Shown: piece after piece, positions 1 through 8,616 of the stretch
How the letters are laid out: the number at the start of each line of letters is the position of its first letter
Position numbering within the stretch: position 1 is the stretch's first letter
Assembly (NCBI GenBank): GCA_027484575.1
Contig: JAIXSQ010000015.1
Location: 266,324 to 330,323, forward strand
Length of the DNA stretch: 64,000 bases
Direction of reading: 5' to 3'
Origin: Comamonadaceae bacterium
GTDB taxonomy: Bacteria > Pseudomonadota > Gammaproteobacteria > Burkholderiales > Burkholderiaceae_C
The notes under the pieces: generated by a model
Told to the model about the DNA's origin: nothing
Seen by the model: only the letters and a program-made list of their open reading frames with translations
Database searches by the model: none
Program-made: the position numbers and the translations under genes

Positions 1-618
1 GCGGGCCAGCAGGGCCCAGGCGAGCACCAGCAGCAGCGCCACGCCCAGCCCGAGCGAGCCGATGGCCAGGATCTGCCGCTGCGAGGAACGCGAGGCCTCG
101 GCCCCGCGCCGCAGTGCATCCGCCGCGACGGCCTCGACCAGCGCACGCAGGTGGCCGCTGACCTCGTCCTGCGCGACGGCGGCCTCCAGCCCGATGCGCA
201 GCGGCCGGGCGGGATCTCCCGCGGCGCCGTCCAGCGCCGCGCCGACCAGCTGGCGGTAGCGGCCGAAGGCGTCGCGCGCGCCCTGGGCGTGGCCGTCCGA
301 GCGGGGCGCCTCGGGCAGCGCCGCCAGCCGGCCCTGGATCTGCTCCAGGCGGCCGGCCAGGGCCCGCGGCAGCGGCTGCCCCGCCCCGCCTCCCGCGGCG
401 CCTTCGCGCAGGCCGCGGATCAGGTCGCGCCCCGCGAGTCCCAGCTCGTTCTCGATGGCGGTGGCCAGGGCGACCAGCTCGGCGTCGCGCCGGTCCAGTT
501 GCGCGTCCAGCGCCTGCTCATGGCGCCATTGCGCGAGCACGTAGCTGCCCACGCCCACGGTCACGCCGACCACGAGGGCCAGGGGAAGGACCAGGGCGAG
601 GAGCAGGCGTTGGCGCAT
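1..618 (-). CDS. Membrane sensor protein, N-terminal part (runs off left edge)
   Basis: This frame is open for 206 codons from an ATG at 618 to the window edge, so the C-terminus is missing. Visible are a hydrophobic N-terminal segment (about residues 5-28), a roughly 155-residue Arg/Ala/Glu-rich helical stretch that should lie in the periplasm, and a second hydrophobic segment (about 185-205, rich in Leu/Ala/Val/Gly) right at the edge. This two-helix layout fits the sensor half of a histidine kinase, chemoreceptor or GGDEF protein. The output domain would be to the left of the window, so the class cannot be decided. No clear Shine-Dalgarno precedes the ATG, so the start is moderately sure. 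Confidence 0.6.
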   Translation of the reverse strand, partial: MRQRLLLALVLPLALVVGVTVGVGSYVLAQWRHEQALDAQLDRRDAELVALATAIENELGLAGRDLIRGLREGAAGGGAGQPLPRALAGRLEQIQGRLAALPEAPRSDGHAQGARDAFGRYRQLVGAALDGAAGDPARPLRIGLEAAVAQDEVSGHLRALVEAVAADALRRGAEASRSSQRQILAIGSLGLGVALLLVLAWALLAR

Positions 619-958
619 GGGACGGGTGGGCGTGCTCAGGGCGCCGGGCGCCTGGCTGGCGCGAGGCGCGGTCTCGGGGCGGAGAGAGCGAGGAGAGCGG
701 GGCGAAGCGCCGGCAGGGGCATGGGTGGGCAAGCGGGCGCGCCCGGGTGGCTGGGCGGTTGGCCCGATTGTCACGTGCGGCATGCGGCCGCAGCAATCGC
801 ATGAAGCCGCTTTCCGGCCCCGTGTCGCACGATTGCCCGTGGCCGCGCATGCGACCTAGGGTGTCGGCCTTAGGTGAAGCTGCGCAAGCCGCGGCCCACA
901 ACGGCCGAGGGCCGGCAGTGCCGGCCCTCGGTGCGGGGTGCGCGCCCGGCGCGATCGC
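619..958. other. Intergenic gap of 340 bp
   Basis: No convincing gene was found here. Candidate reading frames have shadow-like composition and no start signals. The only structure seen is the strong hairpin at 905-931, just past the stop of the reverse-strand metallo-hydrolase. The rest presumably carries the promoter of the leftward sensor gene, but no clear -35/-10 pair could be picked out. Confidence 0.6.
905..931 (-). terminator. Hairpin after the metallo-hydrolase gene, terminator-like
   Basis: There is a perfect 12-bp stem (905-916 with 920-931) around a 3-nt AGT loop, 28 bp past the stop codon of the reverse-strand metallo-hydrolase. The stem is very stable. On the reverse strand no run of T follows it, so it may be a weak or Rho-assisted terminator or an mRNA-stabilising hairpin. 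Confidence 0.45.
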
Positions 959-1936
959 TCAGGCGACCGGCTTGAACTGGTAGCCGCTGCCCGCGTTCTC
1001 CATCGTGCCGAAGGCCGGGAACGGGAAGTGGAAGCCGCCGGTCAGGGCCTTCTCGCGGACCATCATGTCGAACACGCGGCGGCGGGTGACGCGCGCGGCG
1101 TTGGGGTCCATGTCGAACAGCACCGACCAGTCGGGCATGCGCGCGAACAGCGAGGGGATGTTGGTCACGTCGGCCACGTAGTGGAACGACTGGCCTTCGG
1201 AAGCCACCGTGAAGATGCACATGCCCGGCGTGTGGCCGAAGGCGGCATTGGCAGTGATGCCGGGGGCGATCTGGGTGCCGGGCTCGAAGCGCACCAGCTG
1301 CTCGGCCGGCAGCGTGCCGAACACGCGGCGGGCGTTCATGAAGGCGCCGCGCGCGGCCTGCGGGGCCGCGTTCATGCGCGCGTCGTCCATCCAGAACGCA
1401 TGCTCGGGCGCCGGCACGTGCACGCGGGCGCGCGGGAACATCAGCGAGCCGTCCTTGTTGCGGATCCCGTTGATGTGGTCGCCGTGGTAGTGGCTGATCA
1501 CCACGTCGGTCACGTCCTCGGGCTTGAAGCCGGCGGCTTCCATGTTGGCGCGCAGGCGGCCGACCGTGGGGCCGCCGTTGTCGGCGAAGCCGGTGTCGAA
1601 CAGGAAGCGGCGGTCGCCCGAGACCACCAGGAACGGCGTGTAGGGCACGTCCACGTACTCGGTGGGCAGGCCCTGCGAGGACAGCAGCGAGCGCACCTGG
1701 TCGATCGGCGCGTTGGTCACGAACTCCTCGCCCAGCGGCCGGCGGGTGACGCCGTCGTTGATGGCCAGCAGCTCCATGGCGCCCAGCTTCATGCGCCGGA
1801 AGCCCGGCGTGGCCAGGGTCGGCATGCCCAGGTTGGGCGTGGTCGCCTGCGACCAGGCCGAGCCGAAGGCCAGGGCCAGCGAGCCGGCGGCGGCCGCGCC
1901 CAGGAAGTGGCGGCGGTCGATGCGGGAATCTCCCAT
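959..1936 (-). CDS. MBL-fold metallo-hydrolase with Tat signal
   Basis: This 325-residue protein has the HxHxDH metal motif of the metallo-beta-lactamase fold (HYHGDH), which binds the zinc pair. It is a hydrolase of unknown substrate. The N-terminus carries a twin-arginine motif (RRHFLG) followed by an Ala/Gly/Leu stretch and a likely cleavage site near residues 28-30, so it should be exported folded. The ATG at 1936 was chosen because it places the Tat motif at residue 8 and has GGAG 9-10 nt upstream. The frame continues open upstream for hundreds of codons, which is ordinary in such G+C-rich DNA. It is transcribed divergently from the Bug receptor gene across a 258-bp region holding a perfect inverted repeat. 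Confidence 0.85.
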   Translation of the reverse strand: MGDSRIDRRHFLGAAAAGSLALAFGSAWSQATTPNLGMPTLATPGFRRMKLGAMELLAINDGVTRRPLGEEFVTNAPIDQVRSLLSSQGLPTEYVDVPYTPFLVVSGDRRFLFDTGFADNGGPTVGRLRANMEAAGFKPEDVTDVVISHYHGDHINGIRNKDGSLMFPRARVHVPAPEHAFWMDDARMNAAPQAARGAFMNARRVFGTLPAEQLVRFEPGTQIAPGITANAAFGHTPGMCIFTVASEGQSFHYVADVTNIPSLFARMPDWSVLFDMDPNAARVTRRRVFDMMVREKALTGGFHFPFPAFGTMENAGSGYQFKPVA

Positions 1937-2068
1937 CTGTTGGTTCTCCAGTTGCGTTTCGGTGGATTTGGGCGCCTTGGCGCGCGGCGCACGATAGGCG
2001 AAACCGGCGCGTCGTGCAGGCGCTCGGACAAGGTCTCCGGGATAACCCGCAGGCCGGGCGGGCAGGCG

Positions 2069-2103
2069 GCCGGCAGCTTTCGCGGTCCACGAAAGCTGCC
2101 GGC
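2069..2103. promoter_or_regulatory. Perfect 14-bp inverted repeat between divergent genes
   Basis: Positions 2069-2082 and 2090-2103 are exact reverse complements separated by 7 bp. They lie between the divergent metallo-hydrolase and Bug receptor genes, about 92 bp before the latter's ATG. It could be an operator, a small dispersed repeat or an mRNA hairpin. No regulator gene is adjacent, so no factor can be assigned. Confidence 0.45.
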
Positions 2104-2194
2104 GCGATTGCCGCCTTCCGCCGAGGCAGGCGCCCGCCGGACACTGCGCCCCGCCGGCGCCCGCACGGCGCCACCGCCCGACCCGAGGAGACCC

Positions 2195-3169
2195 ATGTCC
2201 ACCACCCGCCGCACCCTGCTGGCCGCCGCCCTGGCCGCCGTCGCTCCCGCCGCCGTCCTGGCCCAGGACGCCTGGCCGGCCGGCAAGCCCATCACCCTGG
2301 TCGTGCCGCAGGCGGCCGGTGGCGCCAACGACGCGATCGCCCGCGTGGTGGGCCAGAAGCTGGGCGAGGTGCTGGGCACCAGCGTGATCGTCGACAACCG
2401 GCCCGGCGCGGGCGGCAACATCGGCACCGCCTACGCGGCCAAGGCCCGCCCCGACGGCTACACGCTGATGCTCACGGCCGACAGCAGCTACGTGATCAAC
2501 CCGTCGCTGTACAAGAGCACCGGCTTCGACCCGCTCAAGGACTTCGAGCCGGTCTCCACCGTGGCCAACGCCGGCTACGTGCTGGTGGCCAACCCCTCGT
2601 TCCCGGCGAAGAACGTGGGCGAGCTGGTGGCGCTGGCCAAGCAGCAACCCAACAAGATCCTGATCGGCTCGGCCGGCAACGGCACGCTGAACCACCTGTT
2701 CGGCGAGATGCTGTCCAAGGCGGCCGGCATCGAGATGCTCCACGTGCCCTACAAGGGCGCGGCGGCGGCGGTGACCGACCTGATCGGCGGCCAGGTGCAG
2801 GTGTCGGTGCAGAGCCTGCCCTCGTCGATCGCGCACATCCGCAGCGGCAAGATCAAGGTGCTGGGCGTGGTCAACGACAAGCGCGTGGCCGCGCTGCCCG
2901 ACGCGCCGACGGTGGGCGAGACCATCAAGGGCCTGGGCTACACGCCCTGGTACGGCCTGTTCGCGCCGGCCGGCACGCCCAAGCCGGTGGTCGCGCAGCT
3001 GCAGGCGGCGCTGGTCAAGGTGCTGGACGCCCCCGAGGTGCGCGAGAAGCTGGCCGGCGTGGGCTGCGAGCCCACCCGCATGCCGGGCGAGCAGTTCGCC
3101 GCGTTCATCCGCACCGAGCTGCCGCGCTGGGCCAAGGTGGTCAAGGACTCGGGGGCGACGATTGACTGA
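2195..3169 (+). CDS. Bug-family tripartite tricarboxylate transporter substrate-binding protein
   Basis: This 324-residue periplasmic solute receptor belongs to the Bug (TctC-like) family, which is greatly expanded in Burkholderiales. A signal peptide is seen at residues 1-24 (RR, a hydrophobic Ala/Leu core, AQ cleavage site), followed by the family's opening motif (PITLVVPQAAGG) and DNRPGAGGNIG near residue 66. GAGGAG lies 6 nt upstream of the ATG. Its stop overlaps the start of the CoA transferase by 8 bp, and an HMG-CoA lyase follows. The receptor probably binds the organic acid that those enzymes break down. No TctA/TctB membrane subunits are nearby, which is common for Bug proteins. Confidence 0.92.
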   Translation: MSTTRRTLLAAALAAVAPAAVLAQDAWPAGKPITLVVPQAAGGANDAIARVVGQKLGEVLGTSVIVDNRPGAGGNIGTAYAAKARPDGYTLMLTADSSYVINPSLYKSTGFDPLKDFEPVSTVANAGYVLVANPSFPAKNVGELVALAKQQPNKILIGSAGNGTLNHLFGEMLSKAAGIEMLHVPYKGAAAAVTDLIGGQVQVSVQSLPSSIAHIRSGKIKVLGVVNDKRVAALPDAPTVGETIKGLGYTPWYGLFAPAGTPKPVVAQLQAALVKVLDAPEVREKLAGVGCEPTRMPGEQFAAFIRTELPRWAKVVKDSGATID

Positions 3170-4385
3170 TCCCGCTTCGCTGCTCGGCAGCCTGCAGCCC
3201 GGCGCGCTCGCCGGCCTGAAGGTGGTCGAGATGGGCCAGCTGATCGCCGGCCCGTTCGTGGGCAAGACGCTGGGCGACTTCGGCGCCGACGTGGTCAAGA
3301 TCGAGCCGCCCGGCGCGGGCGACCCGCTGCGCAACTGGCGGCTGCTGCAGGACGGCACCTCGGTGTGGTGGCAGGTGCAGTCGCGCAACAAGCGCTCCAT
3401 CGCGCTGGACCTGCGCAGCGCCGAGGGCCAGCGCATCGCGCGCGAGCTGGTGGCTGGCGCCGACGTGCTGATCGAGAACTTCCGCCCCGGCACGCTCGAG
3501 GGCTGGGGCATGGACTACGAGAGCCTCTCGCGCGACAACCCCGGCCTGGTGATGGTGCGCATCTCGGGCTACGGCCAGACCGGCCCCTACCGCGACCTGC
3601 CCGGCTTCGGCGTGATCGGCGAGGCCATGGGCGGGCTGCGCCACCTCACCGGCGAGCCCGGCCGGGTGCCGGTGCGCTGCGGCATCTCCATCGGCGACAC
3701 GCTGGCGGCGCTGCACGGCACGATCGGCGTGCTGATGGCCCTGTACCACCGCCAGGCCCATGGCGGCAGGGGGCAGGTGATCGACGTGGCCCTGCACGAG
3801 GCCGTGTTCAACGTGATGGAGAGCCTCGTGCCCGAATACAGCGCCTTCGGCGCGATCCGCGAACCCGCGGGCTCGGCCCTGCCGGGCATCGCCCCGTCCA
3901 ATGCCTACCCCTGCGCCGACGGCGTGGTGCTGGTGGCCGGCAACGGCGACAGCATCTTCAAGCGGCTGATGGCGGCCATCGGCCGCGACGACCTGGGCAG
4001 CGACCCGCAGCTGGCCGACAACGCCGGCCGCGTGGCCCGCGTGGCCGAGATCGATGCGGCCATCGGCGCCTGGACCGCGCAGCGCACGGTCACCGAGGCG
4101 CTGGAGGTGCTGTCGGCGGCCAAGGTGCCGGCCGGCCGCGTCTACACGGCCAAGGACATCGTCGAGGACCCGCACTACCGGGCCCGCGACATGGTGCTCA
4201 CCCAGGTCACGCGCGACGGCCATGCGGTCGAGGTGCCGGGCATCGTGCCCAAGCTGTCGGGCACGCCGGGGGCCGTGCGCAGCAGCGCGCCGCGGCTGGG
4301 CGACGACACCGAGACGGTGTTGCGCGAGCTGGGCTACGGCCAGGAAGCGATCGACGCGCTGCGGGCGCGCAAGGTGGTGGCATGA
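3162..4385 (+). CDS. CaiB/BaiF (family III) CoA transferase
   Basis: This 407-residue family III CoA transferase moves CoA between organic acids through an aspartyl-CoA intermediate. The typical opening (VVEMGQLIAGPFVGKTLGDF) starts near residue 22 and is followed by GADVVKIEPPGAGDPLR. A conserved Asp lies in the RDLPGFGVIGEAMGG region. The start is a TTG overlapping the upstream stop by 8 bp with a G-rich sequence before it. No ATG fits the usual N-terminus, so TTG is the best choice. The 3' end overlaps the lyase start (ATGA), indicating translational coupling. With the HMG-CoA lyase next door, a succinyl-CoA:3-hydroxy-3-methylglutarate-type activity is a reasonable guess, not a demonstrated one. 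Confidence 0.88.
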   Translation: MTDPASLLGSLQPGALAGLKVVEMGQLIAGPFVGKTLGDFGADVVKIEPPGAGDPLRNWRLLQDGTSVWWQVQSRNKRSIALDLRSAEGQRIARELVAGADVLIENFRPGTLEGWGMDYESLSRDNPGLVMVRISGYGQTGPYRDLPGFGVIGEAMGGLRHLTGEPGRVPVRCGISIGDTLAALHGTIGVLMALYHRQAHGGRGQVIDVALHEAVFNVMESLVPEYSAFGAIREPAGSALPGIAPSNAYPCADGVVLVAGNGDSIFKRLMAAIGRDDLGSDPQLADNAGRVARVAEIDAAIGAWTAQRTVTEALEVLSAAKVPAGRVYTAKDIVEDPHYRARDMVLTQVTRDGHAVEVPGIVPKLSGTPGAVRSSAPRLGDDTETVLRELGYGQEAIDALRARKVVA

Positions 4386-5365
4386 GCGCCACCGTCTGGA
4401 ACGGCGCCGGCCGCCGCGTGTACCTGCAGGAGGTGGGCACCCGCGACGGGCTGCAGGCCGAGAGCGCGTTCGTGCCCACGGCCGACAAGGTGGCGCTGGT
4501 CGACGCGCTGTCCGACGCGGGCCTGGCCAAGGTCGAGGTCACCGCCTTCGTCTCGCCCGCGGCGATCCCGGCGCTGCGCGATGCCGAGCAGGTGCTGCGC
4601 GAGATCCGGCGCGTGCCGGGCGTGACCTACACCTGCCTGGTGCCCAACGTCCGCGGCGCCGAGCGCGCCATCGAGTCGCGCGCCGACGAGCTGAACCTGG
4701 TCATGTCGGCCAGCGAGAGCCACAACCTGGCCAACCTGCGCATGACCCGCGACCAGTCGTACGCGGGCCTGCGGGCGGTGGCGGACCTGGCGCGCGGCGC
4801 CGGCGTGCCCGTGACCATCTCGCTGTCGTGCAGCTTCGGCTGCCCCATGGACGGCGACGTGCCCGAGGACGAGGTGCTGGCCTGGTGCGCCCGCTACGTC
4901 GAGGAGACCGGCGCGCGCGGCGTGACGCTGTGCGACACCACCGGCATGGCCTACCCCACGCAGGTGGCGCGGCTGGTGCAGGCCTTCCGCGCCCGCTGGC
5001 CCGGCACCGAGCTGACGCTGCACTTCCACAACACGCGCGGCATGGGCCTGGCCAACGTGCTGGCGGCGCTGGACGCCGGCGCCGACCGCTTCGACGCCTC
5101 GCTGGGCGGCATCGGCGGTTGCCCGTACGCCCCGGGCGCCAGCGGCAACGTCTGCACCGAGGAGGTGGCGCATGCGCTGGCCCTCATGGGCTACGACACC
5201 GGCATCGCCATGGACCGGCTGCTGGCGGCCGCGCGGCGCCTGCCCGGCCTGATCGGCCACGAGGTGCCGGGGCAGATCACCAAGGCCGGGCAGCGGCTGG
5301 ACCTGCATCCGCGGCCGGCCGATTTCGAGGCGATCCGCGCGCGCGCGCTGGCGCGCGGCGGCTGA
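4382..5365 (+). CDS. Hydroxymethylglutaryl-CoA lyase family protein
   Basis: This 327-residue TIM-barrel lyase of the HMG-CoA lyase family would cleave 3-hydroxy-3-methylglutaryl-CoA, or a related acyl-CoA, to acetyl-CoA plus a keto acid. It shows the metal/substrate motif EVGTRDGLQ near residue 16, the HFHNTRGMG histidine motif, and the active-site cysteine loop GGCPYAPGASGN that identifies HMGL rather than 2-isopropylmalate synthase. The start overlaps the CoA transferase stop by 4 bp (ATGA). The gene is followed by a strong intrinsic terminator, so receptor, transferase and lyase form one closed three-gene unit for uptake, activation and cleavage of a branched organic acid. The exact substrate is not visible from sequence. 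Confidence 0.9.
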   Translation: MSATVWNGAGRRVYLQEVGTRDGLQAESAFVPTADKVALVDALSDAGLAKVEVTAFVSPAAIPALRDAEQVLREIRRVPGVTYTCLVPNVRGAERAIESRADELNLVMSASESHNLANLRMTRDQSYAGLRAVADLARGAGVPVTISLSCSFGCPMDGDVPEDEVLAWCARYVEETGARGVTLCDTTGMAYPTQVARLVQAFRARWPGTELTLHFHNTRGMGLANVLAALDAGADRFDASLGGIGGCPYAPGASGNVCTEEVAHALALMGYDTGIAMDRLLAAARRLPGLIGHEVPGQITKAGQRLDLHPRPADFEAIRARALARGG

Positions 5366-5376
5366 GGTCCTGGCGA

Positions 5377-5401
5377 GGGGCGCCGGTGGCGCCCCGTTTT
5401 T
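5377..5401 (+). terminator. Rho-independent terminator after the lyase gene
   Basis: The 8-bp G+C stem (5377-5384 with 5388-5395) around a 3-nt loop is followed by G and five T. It lies 11 bp past the lyase stop and ends the receptor/transferase/lyase operon. Confidence 0.88.
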
Positions 5402-5438
5402 CTCGCGTTCCGAACGACAACCACGAAGGAGACACACC

Positions 5439-5909
5439 ATGGCACGCACCACCCTCCATCTCAACGGCCGGGCACGGCAGTTCGAGGCCGAGCCCGACGA
5501 GCCGCTGCTGTACGTGCTGCGCGACCGGCTGGAGCTGCACGGTCCCAAGTTCGGCTGCGGCCTGGGCCAGTGCGGCGCCTGCACGGTGCACCTGGACGGC
5601 CAGGCCGTGCGCTCGTGCACGCTGCCCGTCTCGGCCGTCAAGGGCCGCAAGGTGACCACGCTGGAGGGCCTGGGCAGCAGCGCGAAGCCCTCGACGCTGC
5701 AGCAGGCCTTCATCGACGAGCAGGCCGCGCAGTGCGGCTACTGCATCAACGGCATGGTGATGCAGGCGGCCGACCTCCTCAAGCGCAACCCCCGGCCCAG
5801 CGAGCAGCAGATCCGCGAGGGGCTGGCGATGAACCTGTGCCGCTGCGGCACCCACCAGCGCATCGTGCGCGCCGTGCAGCGCGCCTCGGGCCAGCCCGTC
5901 ACCGCCTGA
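5439..5909 (+). CDS. (2Fe-2S) small subunit of a molybdenum hydroxylase
   Basis: This 156-residue iron-sulfur subunit is of the xanthine dehydrogenase/isoquinoline oxidoreductase type. All eight cysteine ligands are visible: the plant-ferredoxin cluster (CGLGQCGAC near residues 40-48 and a later Cys near 60) and the helical-domain cluster (QCGYC near 101 and LCRCG near 137). It passes electrons from the molybdenum site to an acceptor. There is no signal peptide, so it must travel with the Tat-targeted large subunit encoded 11 bp downstream. AAGGAG lies upstream of the ATG. Its length is normal for the family. The substrate cannot be read from this subunit. Confidence 0.93.
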   Translation: MARTTLHLNGRARQFEAEPDEPLLYVLRDRLELHGPKFGCGLGQCGACTVHLDGQAVRSCTLPVSAVKGRKVTTLEGLGSSAKPSTLQQAFIDEQAAQCGYCINGMVMQAADLLKRNPRPSEQQIREGLAMNLCRCGTHQRIVRAVQRASGQPVTA

Positions 5910-5920
5910 AGGAGACCGCC

Positions 5921-8170
5921 ATGACGAGCACCCGACGCGATTTCCTCGCCCGCACCGCGGCCGCCACCGGCGCCCTGGTGGTGGGCTTCCACCTGCCCGC
6001 GGCCCGCGCCGCCACCCCGCCGGCGCCCGGCGCGCTGCCGGCCCGCAAGCCCGTGGCCAAGGACCTGGTCGAGAGCTTCGTGGCCATCGGCCCCGACGGC
6101 TCGGCCACGGTGCACGTGGGCAAGGTCGACCTGGGCACCGGCACCCGCACCGCGCTGGCGCAGATGGCCGCCGACGAGCTGGACCTGCCGTTCGAGCGCG
6201 TGACCATGGTCATGGGCGACACCGGCACCACGCCCGACCAGTGGATGACCGGCGCCAACCTCACCATCGCCCAGGGCGGCACCGAGATGCGCCGCGCCTG
6301 CGCCACCGCGCGGGCCGCGCTGCTGCAGCGCGCCTCGGCGCGGCTGGGCGTGCCGGCCGCCTCGCTGCTGGCGGTCGACGGCGTGGTGCACGTGCAGGCC
6401 GACCCGGCCCGGCGCGTGGGCTACGGCGAGCTGGTGCGCGGCGAACCGCTGGCGCTGAAGGTCGACGCGCAGGCGCCGCTGAAGAAGGCCGCCGAGTACA
6501 AGGCCGTGGGCCGTTCGCAGCCGCGCGTGGACATCCCGGCCAAGGTCACGGGCGAGTTCACCTACATGCACGACTTCCGCCTGACCGGCATGCTGCACGC
6601 GCGGGTGATCCGCCCCGATGCGGTGGGCGCGCCGCTGCAGTCGTTCGACGACAGTGCCGCCAAGAAGGTCAAGGGCTACGTGCGCACCGTGCGCAAGGGC
6701 GATTTCCTGGCGGTGCTGGCCACCACCGAGTGGGGCGCCGTCAAGGCCATGCGCGCCATGCAGGTGCAGTGGGGCGCGGGCCCGGGCCTGCCCGCGCAGG
6801 CCACGGTGTTCGACCACTGGCGCAGCCGCCCGGTGGCCAAGCAGGAGGCCACGCAGAAGGTGGGCGATGCGCGTGCCGCGCTGGCCGCCGCGCCGCGGCG
6901 GGTGACGGCCCGCTACGACTTCCCGGTGCAGACGCATGCCTCGCTGGGCCCGTCCTGCGCGGTCGCGCAGATGCAGGGCGGCGAGCTGACGATCTGGTCG
7001 GCCTCGCAGGCCACCCACTCGCTGGTGACCGAGGTCGCGCCCATCGTGGGCCTGCCGCCCGAGAAGATCCGCATCGCCTACCTCGACGGCGCCGGCTGCT
7101 ACGGCCGCAACGGCCACGAGGACGCGTCGGCCGACGCGGCGCTGATCACCACCCTGATCGGCGGCGCGCCGGTGCGGGTGCAATGGACGCGCGAGGACGA
7201 GATGGCCCGCTCGCCCAAGAGCCCGCCGCGCTCGATGGACTTCGAGGCCGGGCTGGATGCCGAGGGCAACGTGGTGGCCTGGCGCAGCGACTTCTGGATC
7301 GCGCTGAACCACATCGTGGCCTTCAAGCCGCTGGACTTCCCGCTGCTGGCGGCCAGCGAGACGGGGCAGCCGCGGCCGGGCAACTGGGTGGGCTTCCTGT
7401 TCCAGAACTCGGGCATCGGCTACGGCTTCCCAGCCATCGAGGTCAACACCCGCCACGTCGAGCAGGCCTTCTTCCGCAGCGCGCACCTGCGCAGCCCGGG
7501 GCGCATCGAGAACAGCTACGCCAACGAGACCTTCGTCGACGAGCTGGCCCATGCGGCCGGGGCCGATCCGGCCGAGTACCGGCTGCGGGCGCTCAAGGAC
7601 GCGCGCGGCATCGCCGTGATCCGCCAGGCCATGGCGCGCGCCGGCTGGCAGCCGCGCGCGGGCACCAATCCGCAGGCCGGCGCCGGCGACGTGGTGCGCG
7701 GCCGCGGCATCTCGTACCTGCGCTACAACAATGCGATCACCTACGTGGCCGCGGTGGCCGAGGTGGCGGTCAACCGCCGCACCGGCGAGATCCGGGTCGA
7801 GCGGGTCTGCGTGGCGCACGACTGCGGCCAGGTGGTCAACCCCGACGGCACCCGCAACCAGGTCGAGGGCGGCGTGATCCAGACGGTCAGCCGCACCCTG
7901 ATGGAGCAGGTGACCTGGGACAGCCAGCAGGTGCTGTCCAAGGATTGGGCCAGCTACCCGATCCTGCGCCACCACGAGGTGCCCAAGGTGATGGTGGACC
8001 TGATCGACCGGCCGGGCGAGCCCAGCTGGGGCGCCGGTGAGCCCACCGCCTGCGCGATCCCGGCGGCGATCGGCAACGCGGTGTTCGACGCCACCGGCGC
8101 GCGCCTGCGCCGGGTGCCGTTCACGCCCGACCAGGTGCTGGCGGCGCTGCCGAAGGCCGCAACCGCCTGA
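5921..8170 (+). CDS. Molybdopterin-binding large subunit of a xanthine dehydrogenase-family hydroxylase, Tat-exported
   Basis: This 749-residue catalytic subunit resembles isoquinoline 1-oxidoreductase beta (IorB) and periplasmic aldehyde dehydrogenases. A Tat signal (RRDFLARTA) sits at residues 5-13, with an Ala-rich cleavage region near 30. Conserved pieces include the aldehyde-oxidase domain, WTREDEM, the YVAAVAEVAV and CVAHDCGQVVNPDG region, and near the C-terminus GAGEP, whose Glu is the family's catalytic base. AAGGAG precedes the ATG at 5921. It pairs with the adjacent 2Fe-2S subunit. No FAD subunit, cytochrome c subunit or XdhC-type maturation gene is close by, so the electron acceptor and cofactor insertion factor must be encoded elsewhere. 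Confidence 0.9.
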   Translation: MTSTRRDFLARTAAATGALVVGFHLPAARAATPPAPGALPARKPVAKDLVESFVAIGPDGSATVHVGKVDLGTGTRTALAQMAADELDLPFERVTMVMGDTGTTPDQWMTGANLTIAQGGTEMRRACATARAALLQRASARLGVPAASLLAVDGVVHVQADPARRVGYGELVRGEPLALKVDAQAPLKKAAEYKAVGRSQPRVDIPAKVTGEFTYMHDFRLTGMLHARVIRPDAVGAPLQSFDDSAAKKVKGYVRTVRKGDFLAVLATTEWGAVKAMRAMQVQWGAGPGLPAQATVFDHWRSRPVAKQEATQKVGDARAALAAAPRRVTARYDFPVQTHASLGPSCAVAQMQGGELTIWSASQATHSLVTEVAPIVGLPPEKIRIAYLDGAGCYGRNGHEDASADAALITTLIGGAPVRVQWTREDEMARSPKSPPRSMDFEAGLDAEGNVVAWRSDFWIALNHIVAFKPLDFPLLAASETGQPRPGNWVGFLFQNSGIGYGFPAIEVNTRHVEQAFFRSAHLRSPGRIENSYANETFVDELAHAAGADPAEYRLRALKDARGIAVIRQAMARAGWQPRAGTNPQAGAGDVVRGRGISYLRYNNAITYVAAVAEVAVNRRTGEIRVERVCVAHDCGQVVNPDGTRNQVEGGVIQTVSRTLMEQVTWDSQQVLSKDWASYPILRHHEVPKVMVDLIDRPGEPSWGAGEPTACAIPAAIGNAVFDATGARLRRVPFTPDQVLAALPKAATA

Positions 8171-8240
8171 GGGGCGCTGGGTGAGGAGGGGCGCGGCGCT
8201 GGCATCATCCGGCCCGCGTTCCACCCCACGCCTGCCCTCC

Positions 8241-8600
8241 ATGCCGTTCCCCGACCGTTCCGACCGAACCGCCGTGCGGCAGCTCGTGCTGCGTGGCGCG
8301 CCCGACCGCCTCGAGACCCGCTCCTTGTTCCTGGACCTGCTGGCCACCACCGGCCACGGCGCCGCTCCGGTGGTGCTGGACCTGCGCGAGGCCGACCTGC
8401 CCGGCGAGGCCGACCAGGTGTTCCTGGCCTGCATGGTGGTGGCCTTCCTGTCCGAGTGCCGCGTCGCGCTGCTCGCCCGCAAGGAGGCGATCCACCACGT
8501 GGCCGAAAGCGTCGCGGTGCGTGCCGGCGTGGCGGTGCGTTCGTTCTGGCGCGAGGAGGCCGCGCAGGACTGGCTGCTCGGCCGCGACACGGCCGTCTGA
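8241..8600 (+). CDS. Small hypothetical protein, possibly STAS-like
   Basis: This 119-residue soluble protein has no signal peptide or membrane segment. Alternating hydrophobic strands and helices (VVLDLREADLPGEADQVFLA, then a CRVALLARKEAIHHVAES stretch) recall the STAS/SpoIIAA layout, but no definite family signature was recognised. The ATG at 8241 was chosen because coding-like composition starts there. It lies 70 bp after the molybdenum hydroxylase and faces the chemoreceptor gene tail to tail, with only 16 bp between stops. A role alongside the chemoreceptor is possible but is only inference from position. Confidence 0.6.
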   Translation: MPFPDRSDRTAVRQLVLRGAPDRLETRSLFLDLLATTGHGAAPVVLDLREADLPGEADQVFLACMVVAFLSECRVALLARKEAIHHVAESVAVRAGVAVRSFWREEAAQDWLLGRDTAV

Positions 8601-8616
8601 GCGGCGGCCGCGGGCC

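Noticed and set aside
728..870. Small reading frames in the first kilobase as extra genes.
   Set aside because: They lack ribosome sites, and their composition is that of shadow frames.
959..3511. Very long open frames antisense to or running through real genes (for example 850 codons on the reverse strand here, and others opposite the molybdenum hydroxylase and the rml/wzm genes).
   Set aside because: Their translations are low-complexity and rich in Arg, Ala, Gly and His, as expected from shadow frames in DNA with G/C third positions. Only the part matching a known family was kept.
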